DNA of 64,000 nucleotides from NCBI RefSeq assembly GCF_006491595.2, contig NZ_VEVQ02000009.1, positions 153,179-217,178 on the forward strand, in the 5' to 3' direction. Positions 36,223-45,098 of the stretch are shown piece by piece (positions within the stretch are counted from its first letter, which is position 1; the number at the start of each line of letters is the position of its first letter). Both the position numbers and the translations under genes were made by a program. The notes beneath the pieces were generated by a model that did no database searches, was not told where the DNA came from, and saw only the letters and a list, made by a program, of their open reading frames with translations. This stretch comes from Flavobacterium jejuense (GTDB lineage Bacteria; Bacteroidota; Bacteroidia; Flavobacteriales; Flavobacteriaceae).

Positions 36223-37296
36223 TTAAAATACTTCTGTTTCTTTCAATTTTTCTGTATTAGCAACTAATTGAAGTTCTTCTACAATTTTTTGAATATCTCC
36301 ATTCATAATATTACCCAAATCATATAAAGTTAAACCAATTCTATGATCAGTAACACGACCTTGTGCATAATTATATGTTCTAATTTTTGCAGAACGATCT
36401 CCACTACTTACTTGTGATGTTCTTTTCGTTGCATCTTCAGCTTCTTTTTTTGCTAACTCCATTTCATACAAACGAGAACGAAGTACATTCAATGCTTTAT
36501 CCTTATTTTTATGTTGCGATTTTTGATCCTGACATTGAGCTACTAATCCAGTTGGAATGTGTGTTAAACGTACTGCCGATTTTGTTGTATTTACTGATTG
36601 ACCACCTGGACCTGATGAACAAAAGAAATCTACTCTAACATCATTCATATCAATTTGAACATCAAACTCTTCAGCTTCAGGTAAAACCATAACAGTAGCT
36701 GCTGAAGTGTGAACACGACCTTGAGTTTCTGTTTGAGGTACACGTTGCACACGGTGTACACCTGCTTCATATTTTAGTGTACCGTAAACATCTTCACCAG
36801 TAACCTCAAAAATAACCTCTTTAAATCCTCCAGATGTACCTTCATTCATATCTACAACAGAAGTTCTCCAATTACGAGATTCACAATATTTGGTATACAT
36901 TCTATATAAATCACCCGCAAAAATTGAAGCTTCATCACCACCAGTTCCTGCACGAATTTCAACCATTACATTTTTTGCATCCTCAGGATCTTTAGGAATT
37001 AACATAAATTTAATTTCCTCTTCTAACTGAGGCAAACGCTCTTTAGCTTCTTCTAATTGCATTTTTGCCATTTCAACCATCTCAGCATCTGAACCATCTG
37101 CGATAATTTCATTCGCTTCTTTAATATTACCATCAAGAATAAGGTATTCTTCTCTCTTCTCAACTAAGGCCTTAAGATCCTTATATTCTTTATTTAATTG
37201 TACATAACGTTTCTGATCAGCAATAACATCCGGTTGTATTATTAAATCGGATATTTCATCAAAACGTTGTTTTACATATTGCAATCTATCTAACAT
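36223..37296 (-). CDS. prfA: Peptide chain release factor 1
   Basis: RF1 recognises UAA and UAG and triggers peptide release. The 357-residue protein has the class I signature: [16 protein letters not shown], the PxT anticodon-like motif as P187-Q-T189 in [18 protein letters not shown], and the catalytic GGQ at 231-233 in [24 protein letters not shown]. PxT, not SPF, marks RF1 and not RF2. It has its own TAnnTTTG promoter and its own terminator. Confidence 0.97.
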   Translation of the reverse strand: MLDRLQYVKQRFDEISDLIIQPDVIADQKRYVQLNKEYKDLKALVEKREEYLILDGNIKEANEIIADGSDAEMVEMAKMQLEEAKERLPQLEEEIKFMLIPKDPEDAKNVMVEIRAGTGGDEASIFAGDLYRMYTKYCESRNWRTSVVDMNEGTSGGFKEVIFEVTGEDVYGTLKYEAGVHRVQRVPQTETQGRVHTSAATVMVLPEAEEFDVQIDMNDVRVDFFCSSGPGGQSVNTTKSAVRLTHIPTGLVAQCQDQKSQHKNKDKALNVLRSRLYEMELAKKEAEDATKRTSQVSSGDRSAKIRTYNYAQGRVTDHRIGLTLYDLGNIMNGDIQKIVEELQLVANTEKLKETEVF

Positions 37297-37318
37297 AGTA
37301 TTCTCTTATTTTGGAGTG

Positions 37319-37326
37319 CAAAGTTA
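37319..37326 (-). promoter_or_regulatory. -7 promoter element TAACTTTG for prfA
   Basis: An exact TAnnTTTG match on the minus strand lies 22 nt before the prfA ATG. Confidence 0.5.
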
Positions 37327-37400
37327 ATAAAAAAATCAATCCGTTATTACACATTACAATTGTCTTTTTTTATTCTGATAATTAATCACTTATGATTTTT

Positions 37401-37419
37401 ATTTAAAATAAGTCTAAAT
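37401..37419 (+). promoter_or_regulatory. Fur-box-like operator, distal site of receptor 1
   Basis: The site ATTTAAAATAAGTCTAAAT is a 19-bp imperfect 9-1-9 inverted repeat. Its counterpart before receptor 2 (40313-40331) differs at one base and lies at the same distance (24 bp) upstream of the -33 TTG. Confidence 0.6.
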
Positions 37420-37424
37420 TAAAT

Positions 37425-37454
37425 TTGTCAATTAAATTTCACGTATTACTTTTG
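37425..37454 (+). promoter_or_regulatory. Promoter TTG-N19-TACTTTTG of receptor 1
   Basis: TTG at 37425-37427 and TACTTTTG at 37447-37454 are separated by 19 nt, a full match to the Bacteroidota sigma-A consensus. The start codon is at 37486. Confidence 0.8.
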
Positions 37455-37461
37455 CGCGATT

Positions 37462-37480
37462 ATTTTAATTAAATCTAAAT
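37462..37480 (+). promoter_or_regulatory. Fur-box-like operator, proximal site of receptor 1
   Basis: The site ATTTTAATTAAATCTAAAT lies over the predicted transcription start. It is identical at all 19 positions to the site at 40374-40392. The placement suits repression. Confidence 0.65.
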
Positions 37481-37485
37481 AAGTT

Positions 37486-39630
37486 ATGAAGAAAGTAATA
37501 TATACTATTGGATTATGCCTTATATCTTGTTTTTCATATTCTCAAGATAGTTTTGAAACTGATATTACAATAGATAATGATACTGTAAAACCAAAAAAGT
37601 ATATTCTTAAAGAAGTTGTAGTGAATGGAAATCCACAAAATAATACTCCTAGCGTAAGCAAATCAACTATTAAAGAAATGGATTTACCGCAAGCTACAAG
37701 TGTAATAACTTCTAAAACTATTTCAAACCAACAAGCAAATTCACTTACTGACTTATTAAAAAATGCCAATGGAGTTTATATTATGGGAACAGCAGGTGGT
37801 TATCAAGAAGAAATTGCTTCAAGAGGTTTTTCTTTACGTAGCGATAATACTTTTAAAAATGGAATGCGTTATTACAACGGAATGATGATTGAAACTTCTG
37901 GTTTAGAGAAAGTAGAATTTTTAAAAGGAAGTGCTGCTATGCTTTATGGTAATGTGGCTCCAGGTGGAATATTAAATTTAGTAACTAAAAAACCTAAATT
38001 CAATTTTGGTGGTGAAGTTGGATTTAACATTGGTAGTTTCAATACCTATAAACCTACTTTTGACTTATATAATAGCATTGGTAAAAATAAAAAAGTAGCC
38101 TTTAGAATTAATGGAAGTTACGAAAAAGCTGAAAGCTTTAGAAATTATGTTGAATCAGAAAAATACTACATTAATCCATCCTTATTATTTAAACTTTCCC
38201 AAAAAACAGAATTGCTAATAGAAGCTGATTACATTAATGATAGTAGAACACCCGATTTTGGAGCTGGAGTCATTAATTACAAAGTTGTTGATCTTCCAAG
38301 AAATCGCTTTTTAGGAGTAACTTGGGGGAAATATGACGCTGAACAACTATCTAATACAATTACAATAACTCATAAAATTAATGACAACTGGAATATTAAT
38401 TTTATAAATGGTATTCGTTATTATGAAACAGAACTATTCTCCAATGCTCGTCCAAATACAGGTGGATTAATTGCAGACAATGGTGATTGGAATAGAAATG
38501 TTCAAAAAGCTGACACAAAAGATAATTATTTTACACAGCAATCTAATTTGAACGGATTATTTAGCATTGGTAAAACCAAACATAATTTCTTATTTGGTGC
38601 TGATGTTGAAAATTATAAAACTTATTCTACTAGATATAATAATGAAGGGTATGATACAATAAACATTTTTGAAGAGTACGATCCAACGAATGAAGGAACA
38701 ATACCAACAATTACAAAAAATAGATTAACAACAACGCCTATAAGTCGCTTTGGAATTTACATACAAGATTTAGTAAGTTTAACAGAAAAATGGAAGGTTT
38801 TAGCTGGTGTAAGATATAGCTATCAAGACACTGAAAACAATGTTCTTACATATACTAATGGCACCACTACAACTACAAATAATTATGACGATGCCTTTTC
38901 TCCAAGATTTGGTTTGATATTTCAACCAACAAAAAATAATACAATTTTTGCTACTTATTCTAATTCTTTTGATGTGAATACAGGTGCTGATATTAATAAT
39001 GATCCTTTAAAACCATCGATAATAGATCAATATGAAGTTGGTATTAAAAACAAGTTGTTCCATGAAAAAATACAAGCAAACATTACTTTCTACCAAATAA
39101 ATAATGACAATTTAGCACAAACTTCTTTACTTGATCCAAATTTTAGAGAACTAGCAGGTTCAATTAGAAGTGAAGGAATTGAAATAGATATTACAGCGAA
39201 ACCAATAAAGGGATTACAAATTATTGCAGGATATAGTTTTAACGAAACTAAATATGTAAAAAGCAACACTTATATAGAAGGAAGTTTATTGAGATACAAT
39301 CCAAAAAACACTGCTAATCTTAGCTTTAATTATGAATTTGAAGAGGGAAAATTAAAAGGATTGAATTTAGGAATAATAAATACTTACTTTGGTGAACGCT
39401 TTGCTGGAAGATCAACACAAATTAGAGTTGCAAATGATAACAGACAATTAATATATTTGCCTGATTTTTTTCAAGTGGATGCTACTTTAGGTTATAATTA
39501 CAAAAAGATTACTTTGAAAGCAAAATTGAGTAATCTTTTTAATGAACTAAGCTATAATGCCCATGATGATAATAGTTTAAACCCAATAGCACCAAGAAAT
39601 TATTCCATTGCATTAAATTATGCATTTTAA
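37486..39630 (+). CDS. TonB-dependent siderophore-type receptor 1
   Basis: This 714-residue protein has a signal peptide (MKKVIYTIGLCLISCFSYSQ), a plug domain (about 55-170; KEMDLPQATSVITSKTISNQQANSLTDLLKNANGVYI ... MLYGNVAPGGILNLVTKKP) and a beta-barrel ending PRNYSIALNYAF. The GGILNLVTKKP segment is typical of the siderophore receptor subgroup. Transport of a ferric chelate across the outer membrane is likely; the ligand is unknown. It is followed after 16 nt by a small PepSY-type gene. Two operator-like sites flank its promoter. Confidence 0.93.
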   Translation: MKKVIYTIGLCLISCFSYSQDSFETDITIDNDTVKPKKYILKEVVVNGNPQNNTPSVSKSTIKEMDLPQATSVITSKTISNQQANSLTDLLKNANGVYIMGTAGGYQEEIASRGFSLRSDNTFKNGMRYYNGMMIETSGLEKVEFLKGSAAMLYGNVAPGGILNLVTKKPKFNFGGEVGFNIGSFNTYKPTFDLYNSIGKNKKVAFRINGSYEKAESFRNYVESEKYYINPSLLFKLSQKTELLIEADYINDSRTPDFGAGVINYKVVDLPRNRFLGVTWGKYDAEQLSNTITITHKINDNWNINFINGIRYYETELFSNARPNTGGLIADNGDWNRNVQKADTKDNYFTQQSNLNGLFSIGKTKHNFLFGADVENYKTYSTRYNNEGYDTINIFEEYDPTNEGTIPTITKNRLTTTPISRFGIYIQDLVSLTEKWKVLAGVRYSYQDTENNVLTYTNGTTTTTNNYDDAFSPRFGLIFQPTKNNTIFATYSNSFDVNTGADINNDPLKPSIIDQYEVGIKNKLFHEKIQANITFYQINNDNLAQTSLLDPNFRELAGSIRSEGIEIDITAKPIKGLQIIAGYSFNETKYVKSNTYIEGSLLRYNPKNTANLSFNYEFEEGKLKGLNLGIINTYFGERFAGRSTQIRVANDNRQLIYLPDFFQVDATLGYNYKKITLKAKLSNLFNELSYNAHDDNSLNPIAPRNYSIALNYAF

Positions 39631-39646
39631 AATTAAATAACACATA

Positions 39647-40195
39647 ATGAAACAAGTAACTCTTAGAAACTTACATCGAGATTTAGGCTATTTTTACGTA
39701 GGCTTGATTATTTCTTTTGCCTTTTCAGGAATTATGATGAATCACAGAAGTCATTGGCACCCTGAAAAATTCACCTTAGAAGCTAAAAATATAAAAGTAG
39801 TATTACCTACAAATGAAAAAGATATTGACGATACCTATGCTGAAAACTTAGCAAAAGAATTGAATATTGATGACAAAATAAGACGACACAATATACGAAA
39901 AGGAACATTTAAAATGCAATTCGAAAATACGGAAGTAGAAATTGATTTAAAAACTGGAAAAGGTGAAATTATTTCTTTCATTAAGACTCCAATAGTTAGT
40001 CAAGCTATGTTTTTACACAAGAACACTTCTAATTGGTGGATTTATTTCTCAGATATTTTTGGAATATCATTAATTATTATTGCCGTTACTGGTGCAATGA
40101 TGATAAAGCATGGTAAACATACTTTTAAAAGAAGAGGCTGGAAATTAGCTTTAATTGGACTACTCTTCCCTATTCTTTTTTTAATATTCTCTTAA
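39647..40195 (+). CDS. Small PepSY-associated membrane protein 1
   Basis: This 182-residue protein has membrane segments near residues 13-30, 132-150 and 163-180. Conserved His-rich points include LHRDLGYFYVG, MMNHRSHWHPEKF and FLHKNTSNWWIYFSDIFGIS. It is a short form of PepSY-associated proteins linked to iron uptake and probably to reductive iron release at the inner membrane. It is in an operon with receptor 1. A paralogue at 43734 is frameshifted. Confidence 0.82.
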   Translation: MKQVTLRNLHRDLGYFYVGLIISFAFSGIMMNHRSHWHPEKFTLEAKNIKVVLPTNEKDIDDTYAENLAKELNIDDKIRRHNIRKGTFKMQFENTEVEIDLKTGKGEIISFIKTPIVSQAMFLHKNTSNWWIYFSDIFGISLIIIAVTGAMMIKHGKHTFKRRGWKLALIGLLFPILFLIFS

Positions 40196-40204
40196 AAAAT
40201 TATC

Positions 40205-40243
40205 AACTCCCCAAATATCGACTTATTTTTTTTGGGGAGTTTT
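40205..40243 (+). terminator. Terminator of the receptor 1 operon
   Basis: Stem AACTCCCC / GGGGAGTT with a loop of about 21 nt, then TTTTC. Confidence 0.7.
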
Positions 40244-40312
40244 CTTACCACCACCACTGATTCTTTTCTCAGAAAAACATAAATAAATAGAAATCAATTT
40301 GTTATATTTTTT

Positions 40313-40331
40313 ATTTTAAATAAGTCTAAAT
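40313..40331 (+). promoter_or_regulatory. Fur-box-like operator, distal site of receptor 2
   Basis: The site ATTTTAAATAAGTCTAAAT is a 19-bp imperfect inverted repeat starting 24 bp upstream of the -33 TTG, as in the receptor 1 promoter. Confidence 0.6.
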
Positions 40332-40336
40332 AAATT

Positions 40337-40366
40337 TTGAAATTCTATTTTTCAATATTATTTTTG
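40337..40366 (+). promoter_or_regulatory. Promoter TTG-N19-TATTTTTG of receptor 2
   Basis: TTG at 40337-40339 and TATTTTTG at 40359-40366 are separated by exactly 19 nt. The start codon is at 40395. Confidence 0.8.
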
Positions 40367-40373
40367 CTTTATT

Positions 40374-40392
40374 ATTTTAATTAAATCTAAAT
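40374..40392 (+). promoter_or_regulatory. Fur-box-like operator, proximal site of receptor 2
   Basis: Identical over 19 bp to 37462-37480. It begins 8 bp after the -7 element in both promoters and ends 2 bp before the ATG. Confidence 0.65.
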
Positions 40393-40394
40393 AA

Positions 40395-42551
40395 ATGAAA
40401 AAATATTATATTGCATTAACTAGTTTTTTCTTTGCATCTAATGCCATTGGACAACAAAATGAACAAAAAGAGAAAGACTCTATTAAAACTTTAAATGAGA
40501 TAACGGTAACTAGTAATTATAAATATGCTCGTGAAAAAAGTAATACTGTTTCTAAAATGCCTTTAAAAAACATTGAAAATCCACAAGTTTATACTGTAGT
40601 AACGAATGAACTATTAAAAGAACAAGTAGTTACCAATCTGAACGATGCTTTAAAAAATGCAACCGGTATTACACGTCTTTGGGAATCTACAGGACGCAAT
40701 GGTGACGGTGCTGAATATTATTCCATGAGAGGTTTTTCTGTACAGCCTTCTATGGTAAATGGATTACCGGCATTAACAAATGGAAACATTGATCCTATAA
40801 ATATAGATAATATAGAAGTTATAAAGGGTCCTTCTGGTACTCTATTTGGTAGTAGCGTGATTTCTTATGGTGGTTTAATCAATCTGGTAACTAAGAAACC
40901 AAATAAAAATTTTAGAGGTGAATTAAGCTATAATTCTGGCACTTATGGAATGGATAGAATTACAGCTGACATTAACATTCCTGTAAAAGAAAATTTAGCG
41001 GTAAGAGTCAATAGTGCCTATCAAAATACAGATTCATTTCAAGATGCTGGATATTCAAATTCTTTTTTTATAGCTCCATCCATACGATTTGAAGCTAATG
41101 AAAAATTAACTTTCTTAATCAATACCGAAATATATAATTCAACTTCTGCAAATGCTCCAATGCTATTTTTAAGTCGCTATTCTCCTCTATCTTTTAGTGA
41201 TATGGAGCTTTTTGATAGAAATTATAAAAAATCTTTTACATCTAACGATTTAACGGTAAACAATCAATCTTTTAATATGCAAGCTCAAGCTTTGTATAAA
41301 CTCTCCAATACTTGGACTTCTCAAACTGTACTATCAAGAAGTACTACTAAAACAAATGGTTATTATCAATATTTATGGGATTTAGCAGATGGAAATAACT
41401 TTTCACGTAATATCGCTTTTGTAAATGGAGTAAATTATACAACAGACATTCAACAAAACTTCATTGGAGATTTTAAAATTGGTAGTTTAAGAAATCGTTT
41501 AATCGTTGGTTTAGATTATTATGATACAACTATTAAAAATGGTGGTTCTGGTTGGGTTACAAATGGAATAGTTTCTTTGGTAGAAGGAACAGATACTGGA
41601 GATTTAACTCAAGCTGGTACAGACGATCTTTTAATAGGAACATATTCTGGAAATACTGAGGCAAGTCAAAAGATATTTAGTGCTTATTTTTCAGATGTTT
41701 TAAATATAACGGATCGATTATCTGTTATGGCTAGCTTACGTTTTGATAATTTTGGTGAAAAAACCTCAAGTGATGGTGATGATGAAGCCAAAGATCAAAT
41801 AGCATTTTCTCCAAAATTTGGTGTGGTGTACCAAATTATTGAAAATAAGATTTCTGTATTTGGTAACTATATGAATGGTTTTAAAAATATTACTCCTCAA
41901 AGCATTTATGACACTCAAGGGAATCTTGTGGAAATTAAGAAATTTGATCCAGAGCATGCAAATCAATATGAGTTTGGAATAAAAACGAATTTATACAAAG
42001 ATATTATCTCTGCCACTGTTAGTTATTATAACATTAATGTAAAAAACAAGGTTACAACAAATCCTAATAACCCCAATGACGTCATTCAAGGTGGTGAAGT
42101 AGAAAGCAAAGGTATTGAAGTTAGCTTTACTGCCACTCCAACAAAAGGGTTAAGTATTATAGCTGGTTTCAGTAACAATAAAAGTGAAGTAACAAAAGAT
42201 TATTTTCCAAACAATGGATATTTAGGTTTACGTCCTGAAGAAGCAGGTCCAGAAACTTTAATTAATTTTTGGGCTAATTATAAGATTTCAAATGGAAGTT
42301 TAAAAGGTTTTGGAATTGGTTTTGGAGGTAACTATGCCAGTGAATACAAAACACTTAATCGATCAAATATTGGAACTTTTGAATTACCAAGCTATACTAT
42401 TTTAAACAGTGCTTTATCCTATGATGCTAACAAATTCAATGTTACATTAAAATTAAATAACGCATTAAATGAAAAATACTATTCGGGTTGGTCAACTATT
42501 ACACCTCAACAATTAAGAAGTGTAATTGCAGGATTAACCTATAAATTTTAG
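40395..42551 (+). CDS. TonB-dependent siderophore-type receptor 2
   Basis: This 718-residue protein has a signal peptide (MKKYYIALTSFFFASNAIGQ), a plug (about 30-165; VVTNELLKEQVVTNLNDALKNATGITRLW ... GTLFGSSVISYGGLINLVTKKPNKNFRG) and a barrel ending LRSVIAGLTYKF. It has the same subgroup and promoter architecture as receptor 1, so the two are probably co-regulated by iron. A terminator hairpin separates it from the PepSY genes that follow. Confidence 0.93.
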   Translation: MKKYYIALTSFFFASNAIGQQNEQKEKDSIKTLNEITVTSNYKYAREKSNTVSKMPLKNIENPQVYTVVTNELLKEQVVTNLNDALKNATGITRLWESTGRNGDGAEYYSMRGFSVQPSMVNGLPALTNGNIDPINIDNIEVIKGPSGTLFGSSVISYGGLINLVTKKPNKNFRGELSYNSGTYGMDRITADINIPVKENLAVRVNSAYQNTDSFQDAGYSNSFFIAPSIRFEANEKLTFLINTEIYNSTSANAPMLFLSRYSPLSFSDMELFDRNYKKSFTSNDLTVNNQSFNMQAQALYKLSNTWTSQTVLSRSTTKTNGYYQYLWDLADGNNFSRNIAFVNGVNYTTDIQQNFIGDFKIGSLRNRLIVGLDYYDTTIKNGGSGWVTNGIVSLVEGTDTGDLTQAGTDDLLIGTYSGNTEASQKIFSAYFSDVLNITDRLSVMASLRFDNFGEKTSSDGDDEAKDQIAFSPKFGVVYQIIENKISVFGNYMNGFKNITPQSIYDTQGNLVEIKKFDPEHANQYEFGIKTNLYKDIISATVSYYNINVKNKVTTNPNNPNDVIQGGEVESKGIEVSFTATPTKGLSIIAGFSNNKSEVTKDYFPNNGYLGLRPEEAGPETLINFWANYKISNGSLKGFGIGFGGNYASEYKTLNRSNIGTFELPSYTILNSALSYDANKFNVTLKLNNALNEKYYSGWSTITPQQLRSVIAGLTYKF

Positions 42552-42571
42552 TTAGTTGAATTAGTATTAAA

Positions 42572-42597
42572 AAACTCCTCATTTCGATGGGGAGTTT
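42572..42597 (+). terminator. UUCG-capped hairpin between receptor 2 and the PepSY genes
   Basis: An 11-bp stem (AAACTCCTCAT / ATGGGGAGTTT with one T-G pair) is closed by a TTCG tetraloop. Only three T follow, so it may attenuate or protect the receptor mRNA and not fully terminate. Confidence 0.65.
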
Positions 42598-42618
42598 ATC
42601 ATTAGAAAAAAGAACAAA

Positions 42619-43737
42619 ATGACGATTAAAAAAGCCATTCTAAAAATACATCTTTGGTTAGGACTAGCTACTGGAATAATTGTTTTTATAGTTGCTATAA
42701 CAGGCTGTTTATATGCTTTTCAAGAAGAAATTCAAAATGTAACGGAAACTTATCGATTTGTTGAAAAACAAGATAAACCTTTTCTTTTACCTTCTAAAAT
42801 TGAAACGATAGCTAAAAATGAATTACCGAACAAGCACTTACACGCTATTCAATATAGAAAACCGAATCAATCTGTAGAAGCCATTTTTTATAGCAATGAC
42901 CCATTATATTATGACATTTGTTATATTAATCCCTATACTGGAAAAGTACAACGAACAGTTAATGAATTCTCTGGTTTCTTTCGTTTTATTTTAGATGGCC
43001 ATTTCTACCTTTGGTTACCTCACGAGATAGGACAAACCATAATTGCCTCTTCTACACTACTCTTTGTGTTTATTTTAATAAGTGGTTTTATTTTATGGTA
43101 TCCAAAAAATAAAAAAGCTGCTAAACAACGATTTTGGTTTAGGTGGAAAGAAACAACAAAATGGAAACGCAAAAACTATGACTTACATAATATAACTGGT
43201 TTTTATGTATTAAGTATTGCTTTAATATTTGCCATTACAGGATTGGTTTGGGGCTTTCCTTGGTTTGCTTATTGTTATTATACGGTAATAGGAGGTGAAA
43301 AATCTTTAGTTTATGAAGAACCTACTTCATTTAAAATTAAAAACAATGATTTAGTAATTAATCCTTTAGATAAAGTATGGCTACAAATGCAAAAAGAATA
43401 TCCAAATGCAAATGCTATTGAAGTACATCCTGTTGAAACGGATAGTTCTACAATTGCTGCTAATGCCAATATAGGAAATGGAACATATTGGAAAACAGAT
43501 TATCGCTATTTTGATCAATATACTTTAGAAGAAAAGAATGTAGAACATATCTATGGAAAATTAAATAATGCAACTACCTCAGATAAAATAATACGAATGA
43601 ATTATGATATTCATACAGGTGCTATTATTGGTTTACCAGGAAAGATACTTGCTTTTTTAATTAGTCTTTTAATTGCTAGTTTACCTATAAGTGGCTTTTT
43701 GATTTGGTGGGGAAAGACTTTTAAATCACAAAAATGA
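42619..43737 (+). CDS. PepSY-associated membrane protein (large form)
   Basis: This 372-residue protein has four membrane segments (about 13-35, 138-160, 192-215, 338-362) and two PepSY-like periplasmic parts. Conserved points include KIHLWLGLATGI, DGHFYLWLPHEIGQ, KRKNYDLHNITGFYVLSI and GLPGKILAFLISLLIASLPISGFLIWW. Such proteins accompany siderophore receptors and are thought to help reduce or release ferric iron, possibly binding haem through His. It overlaps the next gene by 4 bp (ATGA). Confidence 0.88.
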   Translation: MTIKKAILKIHLWLGLATGIIVFIVAITGCLYAFQEEIQNVTETYRFVEKQDKPFLLPSKIETIAKNELPNKHLHAIQYRKPNQSVEAIFYSNDPLYYDICYINPYTGKVQRTVNEFSGFFRFILDGHFYLWLPHEIGQTIIASSTLLFVFILISGFILWYPKNKKAAKQRFWFRWKETTKWKRKNYDLHNITGFYVLSIALIFAITGLVWGFPWFAYCYYTVIGGEKSLVYEEPTSFKIKNNDLVINPLDKVWLQMQKEYPNANAIEVHPVETDSSTIAANANIGNGTYWKTDYRYFDQYTLEEKNVEHIYGKLNNATTSDKIIRMNYDIHTGAIIGLPGKILAFLISLLIASLPISGFLIWWGKTFKSQK

Positions 43738-44286
43738 AAAGGTTAATTCTAAGAAATATACATCTTCACTTAGGTTATTTTTTCGTTGGATTACTAATTG
43801 CTTTTGCTTTATCTGGTATTATAATGAATCATAGAAACCAATGGCATCCAGAAAAGTTTGAAATCCTCACAGAAGATATTCAAGTACAATTACCCAATGA
43901 AGATAAAATTTCAAAGTATTATATTAAAGAATTAACAAGATCACTACAAATATTTGAGACATTAAAACGGTACAACATTTATAAAGAAAAATTAAAAATA
44001 CAATTTGAAAATACTGAAATTGAAATAGATACAAAAACAGGGAAAGGTGAAATCCTTTTTTTTTATTAAAACACCTATAGTCAATCAAACAATTTTTTTG
44101 CACAAAAACCCTTCTAGTTGGTGGATTTACTTTTCCGATATTTTTGGAATTTCTTTACTTTTCATTGCTGTTACAGGTATAATGATGATAAAAGACGAAA
44201 AGAAAACTTTTAAAAGAAGAGGTTGGAAACTAGCTATTACAGGATTACTCTTTCCAATTTTATTTTTATTATTTTTAAATATATGA
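43734..44286 (+). pseudogene. Small PepSY-associated membrane protein 2, frameshifted at a T9 run
   Basis: Two frames together match the intact paralogue at 39647. The first (43734-44069) covers LRNIHLHLGYFFVGLLIAFALSGIIMNHR to KTGKGEI. The second resumes at FIKTPIVNQTIFLHKNPSSWWIYFSDIFGIS and ends at 44286. The break is a run of nine T at 44056-44064. With eight T, the frame would read GEILFFIKTPIV, aligning without a gap to GEIISFIKTPIV in the paralogue. The cause could be a real mutation, a phase-variable switch, polymerase slippage or a sequencing error. The gene is translationally coupled to the large PepSY gene. Confidence 0.85.
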
Positions 44287-44623
44287 AATTCTTTTATTTA
44301 CTATTTTCTTTCAATATAGTAATTCATTTTAAATATTGGTTTATTACACAACTTATAAGTTATTTTATCAATAATTAAAGACATGCTATACTAAACAAAT
44401 TTATTAGAAACAGTATCACAAAAAGGCAACATTTTACTAATATTAAATCCTCTTTTTCAAAAGAGGATTTGTCGTTTTTAAAACATAAAAATTAACTAAA
44501 AAACAAATCACTTTAAATTTTATGCAAAATAAAAAAAAATACTTAAACAATTATATAAAACAAAGAAACAAAAATACATTTTTTCTTAAAAAACTAAACA
44601 TTTATCAATTAAAACTAATATTA
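44287..44623. other. Intergenic region before the Crp/Fnr operon
   Basis: This stretch of over 300 nt is very AT-rich and holds no credible ORF. It contains the terminator at 44445-44470 and leads into the regulatory palindromes and promoter at 44624-44691. Confidence 0.6.
44445..44470 (+). terminator. Hairpin terminator
   Basis: Stem AAATCCTCTTTT / AAGAGGATTT with loop TCAA, followed by GTCGTTTTTA. It lies 159 nt after the PepSY gene end. Confidence 0.65.
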
Positions 44624-44637
44624 GTGACAAATATCAC
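44624..44637 (+). promoter_or_regulatory. Crp/Fnr-like palindrome, distal
   Basis: GTGACAAATATCAC is a perfect GTGA-N6-TCAC palindrome. Its centre is about 67 bp upstream of the predicted transcription start. Confidence 0.55.
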
Positions 44638-44646
44638 ATAAAAATA

Positions 44647-44660
44647 GTGATTTTTATCAA
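44647..44660 (+). promoter_or_regulatory. Crp/Fnr-like palindrome, proximal
   Basis: GTGATTTTTATCAA contains TGAT-N4-ATCA, close to the FNR half-site pair TTGAT/ATCAA. Its centre is 23 bp from the distal site and about 44 bp upstream of the predicted start, near the class II activator position. Confidence 0.55.
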
Positions 44661-44683
44661 TATAATATACAATTATAGTATTC

Positions 44684-44691
44684 TATTTTTG
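44684..44691 (+). promoter_or_regulatory. -7 promoter element TATTTTTG of the Crp/Fnr operon
   Basis: An exact TAnnTTTG match lies 11 nt before the ATG at 44703. No TTG stands at N19; the proximal palindrome lies just upstream, as expected for an activated promoter. Confidence 0.5.
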
Positions 44692-44702
44692 TAAAAAAAC
44701 AG

Positions 44703-45098
44703 ATGTATACCTCAATTCTAATTAATAACAATGTCATATTAATTCATTCACTTTTAAAGACTAAAAGAATACTCATCAAAGATGTTAAATCATTAAAAGT
44801 GAATGAAGCGATTACATTTCAATATTTTAAAAACGTTATTTTATTCTTATACATTTTTTCTTTGATTTCAACAATACTTCTATTCAATATTTATTTAAAC
44901 GAATTTGTATGTTTCATATCAATTTGCATATTATTGATTCTATTATTTTACATAACCAAATATGATTATATGAATTTGTTAATTAGAGATACCAATTCAG
45001 AATATAAAATCTTTATTAGTAAAAAAAAGATGGGAGATTTAGACAAACTTATAACAAAACTTGAAGTATTAAATTATAACAAAATCATGAATCAATGA
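44703..45098 (+). CDS. Small two-helix membrane protein, unknown
   Basis: This 131-residue protein has an N-terminal beta-rich part (YTSILINNNVILIHSLLKTKRILIKDVKSLKVNEAITFQYFKN) like a small PH-type domain. Two adjacent membrane helices (about 48-68 and 72-90) and a charged C-terminal part follow. The family is not recognised. It starts a chain of three genes joined by 4-bp overlaps that ends with the Crp/Fnr regulator. Confidence 0.6.
   Translation: MYTSILINNNVILIHSLLKTKRILIKDVKSLKVNEAITFQYFKNVILFLYIFSLISTILLFNIYLNEFVCFISICILLILLFYITKYDYMNLLIRDTNSEYKIFISKKKMGDLDKLITKLEVLNYNKIMNQ

Noticed and set aside
44047..44286. Separate 79-codon gene
   Set aside because: It aligns end to end with the C-terminal half of the paralogue at 39647 and is the second part of one frameshifted gene.
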